From the NCBI GenBank assembly GCA_014377495.1, contig JACMPN010000151.1, positions 1 through 8,881 on the forward strand: a stretch of 8,881 nt of DNA, written 5' to 3'. This DNA comes from Candidatus Sericytochromatia bacterium (GTDB lineage Bacteria > Cyanobacteriota > Sericytochromatia > JACMPN01). Positions 1 through 6,116 of the stretch are shown piece by piece. Each line of letters starts with the position of its first letter. Position 1 is the first letter of the stretch. The position numbers and the translations under genes are program-made. Below the pieces are notes generated by a model, which worked only from the letters and a program-made list of their open reading frames with translations, was not told the DNA's origin and searched no databases.

Positions 1-136
1 CCGAGACTGGTGTCGAGGGGCAAAGTCAGGCAAGGCAGCGTGACGAAGCGTACCCGGGGCGGTACGGTGAGGAACGCTAACGCAGCCTGGCGCAGCCACT
101 CGATGCCAGACGACCGAGGGGCTTTCCGTGCAGCCT
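1..136. other. Left-edge region without a supportable gene; imperfect inverted repeat at 37-78
   Basis: No start codon with a ribosome binding site and no recognisable protein is seen on either strand. One minus-strand frame stays open to the window edge but has no convincing start. The main structure is a nested inverted repeat: an inner stem CGTACC (49-54) / GGTACG (61-66) around a six-base loop, inside an outer pair AGCGT (37-41) / ACGCT (74-78). It lies about 60 bases beyond the stop of the methyltransferase gene, so it could be a processing or termination hairpin for that transcript. No T-run follows it on the minus strand, so intrinsic termination is not supported. Confidence 0.25.
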
Positions 137-1024
137 CTAAAGCCGGGGGCCGTAAGCCGTGCGCGTGCCCCAGGGCTCCGGCGGGGTGAAGGGCATGTTG
201 GCCTCGGCGCAGGCATCGACGACCTGTAGCCCGAAATCGAGCCTCGTCCCTGCCGTCTTGCGCATGACGAGGACGCTGGAGGTCTCCCAGGGTGTCACGG
301 ACGGGCGGTTCGCCACCAGCAGCCCCCGCTGTTGCTGGTCCACCACCAGACTGTCGAGGGTGACATCCCCGGGCAGGAAGATCCGCCGCAGGTGATTCCC
401 CTGCCGTGTCGCATGGCGGTAGAGGTCCAGGTGCAGCAGCGCCACGCCGCCGGGGGCCAGCACCGCATAGACCCTTTCCATGAATCTCAGCTTGTCGGCG
501 AGAAACGGCACCGTCAGCAGGCTGATCGCCAGATGCACGCTGTCGGGCGCCAGCGGCCACTCGTGGACTTCCAGATCCAGCCGGTGCAGCGTCGGCCAGG
601 CAAATGCCTCAATGGCGGGAATGGGCTCCGGCAGTCCCATCTCGTCGGCAAAGAGGGTCAGCAGTTCCTGCCGGCCCTCAGCATGGTCGGGGAACAGGTC
701 GAAGGCGTCGCCACCACTGACGGCTTTGGCTTTGTCGATCCCGACGACCCGGGCCGGCACGCCCCGTGCCTGTAGCGCAAAGGCGATCCCGCAGAGGGCG
801 ACGGCGGCGCCGCAGCCGAAGTCGACGACGGTCAGGGGACTGTCGCCACGCAGCCTGCCCTGCTCCGCCAACGCCTCGCGGATGGTGGGTGGCTGCCAGG
901 GGATGGGGCGCTCAGACCGGAACAGAACGTCGCTGTATGTCGCCAGGCTGCGTCCCCGGGTGTACCAGGCCTGCTTGCGGGCGGCCTGTTCCAGGGTCAG
1001 GGGCTGACGGAACGGCTGGGTCAT
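137..1024 (-). CDS. Class I SAM-dependent methyltransferase, substrate unknown
   Basis: A 295-residue protein with a Rossmann-type methyltransferase core. Motif I is VVDFGCG at residues 66-72. The second strand ends in VGID with the acidic residue D97, which would bind the SAM ribose. Motif IV/post-I is VHLAISLLTVPFL at 163-175, and LAPGGVALLHLDL at 189-201 is the usual late strand-loop-strand element. Residues 1-60 (many basic and aromatic) and the C-terminal ~90 residues are not assigned and probably shape the acceptor site. The ATG at 1024 follows AAAGGAG at close spacing, which supports this start; the stop is TAG. It is divergent from the glycosyltransferase gene and not contiguous with the terpene operon. 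O- or C-methylation of a small molecule, possibly the terpenoid, is inference; an rRNA, protein or lipid target is not excluded. Confidence 0.85.
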   Translation of the reverse strand: MTQPFRQPLTLEQAARKQAWYTRGRSLATYSDVLFRSERPIPWQPPTIREALAEQGRLRGDSPLTVVDFGCGAAVALCGIAFALQARGVPARVVGIDKAKAVSGGDAFDLFPDHAEGRQELLTLFADEMGLPEPIPAIEAFAWPTLHRLDLEVHEWPLAPDSVHLAISLLTVPFLADKLRFMERVYAVLAPGGVALLHLDLYRHATRQGNHLRRIFLPGDVTLDSLVVDQQQRGLLVANRPSVTPWETSSVLVMRKTAGTRLDFGLQVVDACAEANMPFTPPEPWGTRTAYGPRL

Positions 1025-1155
1025 CGCTCTCCTTTAGGGGGCCCGGAACTGTCAGCGCCGGCCGTTTCGCTCCAGTATAATCGACGGCAGGGCAGCGATC
1101 CTGCGGCCGTATGCGCCGGTTGCGGGGGCTGGCCGGATCGGGATGGAGGTGCGAC
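1025..1155. promoter_or_regulatory. Divergent intergenic region with shared -10-like element
   Basis: This 131-bp gap separates two genes transcribed away from each other. It contains a perfect consensus -10 hexamer, TATAAT, at 1076-1081 on the plus strand, which would serve the glycosyltransferase gene. The overlapping bases 1074-1079 read TATACT on the minus strand, a good -10 for the methyltransferase gene, so both promoters may share one AT-rich core. No -35 hexamer at 16-18 bp spacing is evident in either direction. The nearest plus-strand candidate, CTGTCA at 1049-1054, is 21 bp from the -10 and is too far. Otherwise the region is GC-rich with no further recognised site. Confidence 0.45.
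1145..1150 (+). promoter_or_regulatory. Strong ribosome binding site deciding the glycosyltransferase start
   Basis: GGAGGT lies five bases before the ATG at 1156. An in-frame ATG at 1111 has no such site, so 1156 is preferred and 15 N-terminal residues of the longer reading are dropped. Confidence 0.8.
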
Positions 1156-2295
1156 ATGGCAGTCCGCCGGGCGGTGATTGTGCCCAGGCACTGGCCGACG
1201 ACCGACACCTGGGAGAGCGGGCGCCCAGCCTGGTGCCTGGCGACGGCACTCGTGCAACTCGGCTGGTCCGTCGACGTGATGACGACCTGCATCGACACGG
1301 TCGACCGGTCGTATCGGGTCGACAACACCCCTGATCCCGCCGGCTACACGGAAATCCGGACGACGTTCGGGGAGATCGCCCCGTTTCGCCTGGCCATGGC
1401 CCGCACGCTGTCACAGCGGGCCCCTGGCGACCTGGTCATCGTCACCCAGCCAGGACATTACGGCCATGCGGCGATTCAGACGGCCCGCGGCTGGGGTGCC
1501 CGGTCACTCGTCTATCTGACAGGCACCGACGTGATGGGCGACCTGCAGCACGGTTATTGGGCGCCATTTATGGCTTGGCCGCTCATGGAAGCGGACGGGG
1601 TGGTGGCCGCCACCCGCCAGATGGCGACGGCCGTCCAGCCCGCACGTCCCGGGCGGCTGACCGATGTCCTTTTGGAGCCGTCGCCAGTCCGCCCCGACTT
1701 GCCGCTGCCCAGTCACCGGCAAGCCGATGCTGAGGTGCTGCGCATCGGCGTCATCGGCATGGCCAGGGACGGCAGTGAGTTGGGCGAGGTCCTGGCGGCC
1801 TTCGGGACCGTCCACGGCCGCTGTCCGGCGTCCCGTCTGGTGCTGCGGGTGGACCCGACCGCGCCGGTCCGGCGCCAGTTGGCGGACTGGGCGGCCTCGG
1901 CACCGGGTCCGGCAGGGGCGGTCGAGACGGTGCCTGTCGGCGACGACGCCGATCTGGGCCGGTTCCTGGCCACGTGCGATCAGGTCTGGGTCCCGATGCG
2001 CCAGACCGTCAGTTTAGCCCCCGTCCTGGCAGCGATGGCCGCCGGAGTCCCCCTGGTTGCCGCGGACGGCGGGGCAGTCGGAGACGTCTTGTCGACAGGT
2101 GTCAACGCTCAGATCGTGCCGCCGGGCCATGCCGAACCCCTGGCCGCAGCCGCCCTGCGGTGCCTGGCGGATCCGGCTCGGGCCCGCCAGATGGCTGCAG
2201 CCGCCCGGGCCGCTGTGCCGGCCGCAGCGACGCCGGCCGGGTTCGCCGCCCGTCTGGCTGAGATCCTGACGGGGATGCGCCTCACGCCTCCCTAG
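1156..2295 (+). CDS. GT-B glycosyltransferase, GT4-like, with degenerate EX7E motif
   Basis: A 379-residue protein with two Rossmann-like halves. The N-terminal half opens with a SGRPAWCLATAL segment (residues 21-32) and a short strand VDVMTT, the usual GT4 layout in which the helix after the first strand faces the acceptor. LTGTDV at 121-126 sits where GT4 proteins often have a short (H)GTD element. The C-terminal donor half begins at LRIGVIGMARDGS (195-207) and ends with the typical GVPLVAADGGAVGDVL segment and a PDxxxxxxMAAAARAAV-like helix. The EX7E motif that normally contacts the nucleotide sugar is altered: the two Glu positions correspond to T284 and A292 (within TVSLAPVLAAMAAG). The start at 1156 is set by a GGAGGT five bases upstream. 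The gene converges on the terpene cyclase and overlaps its 3' end by 14 bp. Fold assignment is fairly secure; donor, acceptor and activity are not. A role in glycosylating a terpenoid is inference from position only. Confidence 0.78.
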   Translation: MAVRRAVIVPRHWPTTDTWESGRPAWCLATALVQLGWSVDVMTTCIDTVDRSYRVDNTPDPAGYTEIRTTFGEIAPFRLAMARTLSQRAPGDLVIVTQPGHYGHAAIQTARGWGARSLVYLTGTDVMGDLQHGYWAPFMAWPLMEADGVVAATRQMATAVQPARPGRLTDVLLEPSPVRPDLPLPSHRQADAEVLRIGVIGMARDGSELGEVLAAFGTVHGRCPASRLVLRVDPTAPVRRQLADWAASAPGPAGAVETVPVGDDADLGRFLATCDQVWVPMRQTVSLAPVLAAMAAGVPLVAADGGAVGDVLSTGVNAQIVPPGHAEPLAAAALRCLADPARARQMAAAARAAVPAAATPAGFAARLAEILTGMRLTPP

Positions 2296-4855
2296 ACGGG
2301 GGGAACTGGTGAAACTCCCGGGCGAGGTAGACGTCGATCCCGAAGCCCGTCAGGCGTCCGGCTTCCGCGCCCCAGGCCGACAGGGAGGACGGCAGCGTCG
2401 CGATCGTCGCGTCCAGGTCCCGGCGCTGGGTGGCGATCGCCGCCAGCAGGCCGGCTTCGGCGGCGGCCAGGTCCAGATGCTGCTCCCGCATCAGTAACGA
2501 GAGGGCCGTCGGCTTTTGCTCAGCCAGATCCCGGACGTAGGAGCGCAGATCGTTGGCGAGCCGGACACCGGTGCCGGCAGCGATCAGGACCGGTTCCACG
2601 GCAGCGGCGATGGTCGGCCAGGCGGGCATCGCTGCCGGTGGCTGCATCACCAGCAGGGCAATGAGGATCGCCGGGTGAATCACGGACTCCCGCCCATTGG
2701 TCAGGTAGTCGGCGACGCTCGGATACCGGCCATGCCTCAGGGCGTCGGTTTTCCACCGCTCCTCCTGCTTCCACGAGTCGAGCATGAGTCCGAAACGGCG
2801 GGCGAAAGCCGCATAGTATGAGGCGGCGCCCGGCGACTGCCGCAGGGAGTCACACACCCCGGCGTGGAGGCTGACCGCCTGGGCCCAGGGTGCCATGGCA
2901 TCCGCCGGCAGACCGTCCGGCGCCAGTGGCGCTGTGTCGCCCGTCGTCACCCGGCGCAGGTGGCCCAGGATCGCCAACCGCTGGGCGTCATCGTAACCGG
3001 CGGGGATGACCCCGTCGATGACGTCGTCCATCGCCCAGAGGCTGAGGAAAAACGTCGCCAGGGCCGCCAGCCGGCCGGGCTCGGCCGCAGGATCGCTGAC
3101 GACGGCGGCCAGGCAGGCGCCCTGAAACCGTTTCGGCGAGACGATCGGAAACCGGGCAGCCCACGGGGTGATCTCGGCCGCCAGGGCCCCGGCCCTCGTC
3201 CGGAGCGGGGCCAAATCGGCCGGCACAGGACTGACTGCGGCACCGGCATCCGTATGCAGGGGATGGGTCAGGTCGAAATAAGCCCCGGAGGTGGCCCGCA
3301 GCAGCACCCCGATGGCGGCCGAAAAGGCCACCCGGATCGGTGCATAGGTTTCTTTGCCCAACCATAGCTGTGCGAGCGTGTCGCCCCGGTCCGGATAGCA
3401 ACGGGCGAACCCGTCCCCCAGCCAGGCCACGCCCCGCCGCAGGGCTGGGCCGTCTTCGCCGCACGCCTGGAGGATCTGCAGGGCATAGGCCGTTTCCTCC
3501 AGGGTCGACACGGCCCCGTGGCCCCAGCCGCCATCGGGCTTTTGGGTCGCCAGGATCCAGTTTGCGCTCGGGCGGAGGCGCTCCCGGACCGCCGGATCGT
3601 CATGCCGGACGAGGCCGAGCACGGCCGATGCCGTGGCGTAATAGGGGCTGACGTGCCATTTGTCCTGCCAGAAACCGTCCGCATGGCGGATCCCGAACAG
3701 GAAGTCCGTCACCTTGGCGACGGGGCCCGCCATGTCGGTCCTGGCTGCCTGCGGCAGGCTGAGCATTGCCGACAGGACATGGGCATTGGTGCTCATCGAG
3801 GCGCCCCGCTCCTGATGGAAGCAGGCAAAATGGTCCGCCCGCTCAAACGGCAGCAGCGTCTCGACGCCCGTCATCTCGCCGAGCAGGTGCAAGGCGTGCA
3901 GGACCATCGCCGTGTCGTCTGCATCGGTGGGCAGCCCCACGACCCGGCTGATGCTCGCCCCCTGTGGGGTCAGGCTCCCCAACAGCCAGGCGACGAGTTG
4001 CTGACGCTGTGCCGGGGGAAGGGCCGTCAAGGACAGGCCGCCGTGGATCAGGTTGCTCACCACCCAGCTCGCCTCGAAGGCATCGATCGGGTAAGCGTTG
4101 GGCATGCCGCCAGGCTCTCCGCCAAAGGCCCGCTCCGACAGGCTCTGGAGCCAGCCTGCCGCCCGCTCGTCCCAGCCCGGGCCGGCGATCAGGACCGCCG
4201 CCGTCGCTGCCGGTGAACAGCCGTAGCTGCCGTTGGCGGCCTGCTGGTTTTTCAGCCGGGCGAAGTCGAGCGTGCTCCCGAAGGCCTCCAGGGAATGGAT
4301 CAGGTTCGACTCGCCACGGTAGAGCAGCTCCGGCCCGCTGATCAGCAGTTTTTCCCGATACAGGGCCATCAGTGCCCCCTGGGCCGGAAAGTCGAAATGC
4401 AGGCCGAGACCGGCCAGCTCCTGCAGCAGGAACGGGGCGACGACCTCGAAGCCGACGCTCTCGTGCCGGCCGGGGGCCCAGGTGCTCAGGCGGGCCTGCA
4501 GATAAACTGCCGCAGCCGCCGCAGGGGCCGTCAGGTCCGGTCCTGTCAGGGGCGCCAGCCGCAGGGCCAGCAGTCCGGCCATCGTGGGCAGCAGGGTGTG
4601 GGGGAAGCCGCTGCCCCAGCTGCCGTCGGGCGCCTGATGGGCCAGCAGCCAGGCGAGGGAGTCGGGGAAGGCGAGCCGGGCGGGATCTTCCGGGTGGCGG
4701 ATGCGGGCGACCCAGGCCGTGTCATAGGGGGCCGCGGTGATGGCGCCGCCGCCCCAGCCTGCCTGCTGATCAGCCGTCACGGCCTCCAGGAGGGCCATGG
4801 CGGCCGCCGTCATCCCGGACAGGGTGGGCGTCGGCAGGTCGGTGGCAAAGGACAT
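2282..4855 (-). CDS. Bifunctional class II/class I diterpene synthase (gamma-beta-alpha fusion)
   Basis: An 857-residue protein that looks like two terpene cyclases in one chain. Residues ~1-525 form a bacterial class II diterpene cyclase: PYDTAWVARI at 43-52, a QW-like element QAPDGSWG at 74-81, NLIHSLE at 184-190, YPIDAFEASW at 255-264, catalytic DADD at 311-314 followed by TAM, SxNAHVL at 355-361, DKWHVSPYYATA at 398-409, and GKETYAPIRV at 500-509. Residues ~540-857 form a class I domain: DDVID at 610-614, a diphosphate-sensor Arg at R722 in TNGRES, and an NSE-type site with N768, D769, S772 and D776, where the last position is usually Glu. The expected reaction is GGPP to a copalyl- or kolavenyl-type diphosphate, then ionisation to a polycyclic diterpene or alcohol; the product cannot be predicted. 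ATG at 4855 has AGGAG eight bases upstream; a GTG one codon earlier is possible. No ATG lies between residues 375 and 609, so the second domain has no separate ATG start. It is the last gene of a probable four-gene minus-strand operon. Confidence 0.93.
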   Translation of the reverse strand: MSFATDLPTPTLSGMTAAAMALLEAVTADQQAGWGGGAITAAPYDTAWVARIRHPEDPARLAFPDSLAWLLAHQAPDGSWGSGFPHTLLPTMAGLLALRLAPLTGPDLTAPAAAAAVYLQARLSTWAPGRHESVGFEVVAPFLLQELAGLGLHFDFPAQGALMALYREKLLISGPELLYRGESNLIHSLEAFGSTLDFARLKNQQAANGSYGCSPAATAAVLIAGPGWDERAAGWLQSLSERAFGGEPGGMPNAYPIDAFEASWVVSNLIHGGLSLTALPPAQRQQLVAWLLGSLTPQGASISRVVGLPTDADDTAMVLHALHLLGEMTGVETLLPFERADHFACFHQERGASMSTNAHVLSAMLSLPQAARTDMAGPVAKVTDFLFGIRHADGFWQDKWHVSPYYATASAVLGLVRHDDPAVRERLRPSANWILATQKPDGGWGHGAVSTLEETAYALQILQACGEDGPALRRGVAWLGDGFARCYPDRGDTLAQLWLGKETYAPIRVAFSAAIGVLLRATSGAYFDLTHPLHTDAGAAVSPVPADLAPLRTRAGALAAEITPWAARFPIVSPKRFQGACLAAVVSDPAAEPGRLAALATFFLSLWAMDDVIDGVIPAGYDDAQRLAILGHLRRVTTGDTAPLAPDGLPADAMAPWAQAVSLHAGVCDSLRQSPGAASYYAAFARRFGLMLDSWKQEERWKTDALRHGRYPSVADYLTNGRESVIHPAILIALLVMQPPAAMPAWPTIAAAVEPVLIAAGTGVRLANDLRSYVRDLAEQKPTALSLLMREQHLDLAAAEAGLLAAIATQRRDLDATIATLPSSLSAWGAEAGRLTGFGIDVYLAREFHQFPPSREA
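2528..2554 (-). other. Class I NSE-type Mg2+ site coding segment (variant with Asp at third position)
   Basis: This segment encodes N768-D776 of the diterpene synthase, NDLRSYVRD. The class I consensus is (N/D)DxxSxxxE. Asn and Ser match, and Asp replaces Glu at the last ligand position. The Arg 46 residues upstream (R722) matches the conserved diphosphate sensor spacing of bacterial class I enzymes. Confidence 0.8.
3014..3028 (-). other. Class I aspartate-rich motif DDVID coding segment
   Basis: This segment encodes residues 610-614 of the diterpene synthase, a canonical DDxxD Mg2+-binding motif in the context LWAMDDVIDG. It indicates ionisation of a prenyl diphosphate in the C-terminal domain. 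Confidence 0.9.
3914..3925 (-). other. Class II DxDD catalytic motif coding segment
   Basis: This segment encodes D311-D314 (DADD) of the diterpene synthase, followed by TAMVL. The middle Asp of DxDD is the general acid that protonates the terminal alkene in class II diterpene cyclases. The flanking DDTAM is characteristic of labdane-type cyclases rather than of squalene-hopene cyclases. Confidence 0.92.
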
Positions 4856-4909
4856 CACGGAATCTCCTGGCGATTTTCGGGGGAGTGGCGGCCAGTATGG
4901 CGATCGGAA

Positions 4910-6064
4910 TTAGTGGTGGGGCATACGGTAAAACGGCAGCGGGCGCCAGGCCGCAACCAGGGCCTCGCAGGCCGAGGGGGTGCCTTTGATGCTGTCGAGC
5001 CCCAGGGCCTCCGCCAGGGGCGTGTGGCCGCCGACAAGCTGGGCCAGGACGCGCCTGCTCATGGTCACGTCTGCCGGTTGGATGGTCGGCTCGGCCCTGC
5101 CGTCCGCCACGGCGTAGACGCCGCCCGACGGGCCGTCGCCGATGGCGATGACGAGTCCCTCTCCAGGCACATGGGCCGCCAGCAGTGCCGCCGCGTCCAA
5201 CACGACGAGACTCGGGCCGCAGCGCAGCGTCGCCGTCCATTCACCGCTCGTCCCCAGGATCAGGGAGCGGGGCCGATCGGGCCAGAGCGGCAGGCGCAGC
5301 TCGGCGGCGAGCGGGTCGAGCAGGCTGAGATAACGGACGATGGCCCTGGTCGACTCCGGTCCCCGGTCCAGCCATTCGAGCAATTGCAGGATCGGCTTGT
5401 CTCCCGTTCCCCCGGCCTTTTTGAACAGTACGTAGCCGTCGATCCCGTCGGGGCCGTCGGCCACCATCAGGTACAGCGAGGTGCGTGGGGCCAGCTGCCC
5501 GGCCAGACCCTGCCAGAGCGCCGGACTGCGGCGCTCCATCCCGGTCGTGGCCAGGGCCCGTGCCTCATACAGGGCGGCGATGCCGGCCATGTCCGCCGCT
5601 TCGGCATGGCGCACCGGATTCGCCTGCAGTTGCCGGGCCAGTTGGCCGGCCCGGCAGGCCACGACGGTCACAGGGGCCTGCGGGACGAACCCGAAGGTCG
5701 ACAGGGCGCAAGCCGGGGTCTCCTCGCACCGCAGCAACACGGCCCGGTGGTTGCCGGACCAGGCGGTGGCGGCTGCGATCAAGGCCCGCGTCAGCTCGAT
5801 CCAACGCACGCCGGGATGGGCGGCCAGCACTTTGGTTTCGGCTACCGGCAGCCATCGGCCGGCTATCGAGGTTTCCTCCCGCACGAGCAGGGCTGCGCCC
5901 ACCCACTGCCCCTGCTCCCGGACCCCCAGCAGCACGGCCAGGGGGTTGGCGAGTTGGCCGGTCAGCCAATCGAGCCATTGCCAGCCGGTGCGGCTCGGGG
6001 CCGTCATGGCCAGGAATCGGGCGACCCCCGGCCATTCCGCCTCCGGTACGTGTGTGACCTGCAT
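4910..6064 (-). CDS. Eis-like GNAT/SCP2-domain protein, copy 1 (most diverged)
   Basis: A 384-residue protein with the three-part layout of the Eis family: an N-terminal GNAT fold (about 1-145), a second GNAT-like fold (about 148-290) and an SCP2-like domain (about 300-380). Visible marks are STFGFVP at 122-128 (end of GNAT motif B), GIDGYVLF at 207-214 and LLEWLD at 228-233, the last two shared with the other copies. ADVTMSRRVLAQLVGG at 331-346 matches the SCP2 helix-strand signature of Eis, and the chain ends FYRMPHH. The acetyl-CoA loop after VLAAHP (about 79-92) lacks a clear (R/Q)xxGx(G/A). The start is ATG at 6064 after AAAAGGGG nine bases away, and it aligns with the N-termini of the two paralogues. 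The cyclase start is 54 bp downstream and the neighbouring paralogue ends 52 bp upstream, so co-transcription is likely. Known Eis proteins acetylate amines from acetyl-CoA; the substrate here is unknown. Confidence 0.8.
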   Translation of the reverse strand: MQVTHVPEAEWPGVARFLAMTAPSRTGWQWLDWLTGQLANPLAVLLGVREQGQWVGAALLVREETSIAGRWLPVAETKVLAAHPGVRWIELTRALIAAATAWSGNHRAVLLRCEETPACALSTFGFVPQAPVTVVACRAGQLARQLQANPVRHAEAADMAGIAALYEARALATTGMERRSPALWQGLAGQLAPRTSLYLMVADGPDGIDGYVLFKKAGGTGDKPILQLLEWLDRGPESTRAIVRYLSLLDPLAAELRLPLWPDRPRSLILGTSGEWTATLRCGPSLVVLDAAALLAAHVPGEGLVIAIGDGPSGGVYAVADGRAEPTIQPADVTMSRRVLAQLVGGHTPLAEALGLDSIKGTPSACEALVAAWRPLPFYRMPHH

Positions 6065-6091
6065 CAGCCCATTCCCCTTTTCCAAGTCCCC

Positions 6092-6104
6092 GGGACACCG
6101 TCCC
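6092..6104. repeat. Small perfect inverted repeat between Eis-like copies 2 and 1
   Basis: GGGAC (6092-6096) and GTCCC (6100-6104) surround a three-base loop in the 52-bp gap between two operon genes. It could be a weak intercistronic hairpin. There is no T-run, so it is not called a terminator. Confidence 0.3.
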
Positions 6105-6116
6105 CATGGCCGGCCG

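Noticed and set aside
49..66. Intrinsic terminator for the methyltransferase gene
   Set aside because: The stem is only six base pairs and no T-run follows on the minus strand.
1..136. Intron, IS end or 3' end of a neighbouring gene at the left edge
   Set aside because: The repeats are short and no diagnostic motif or translated similarity is seen; there is too little sequence to decide.
912..1328. Minus-strand frame across the divergent gap
   Set aside because: It covers the start of the methyltransferase and the N-terminus of the glycosyltransferase, both better supported, and shows no family features.
2282..4855. Squalene-hopene cyclase as the identity of the large cyclase
   Set aside because: The DDTAM context, the PYDTAWVARI segment and the complete class I domain with DDVID and an NSE-type site point to a diterpene synthase. 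Hopene cyclases lack a class I domain.
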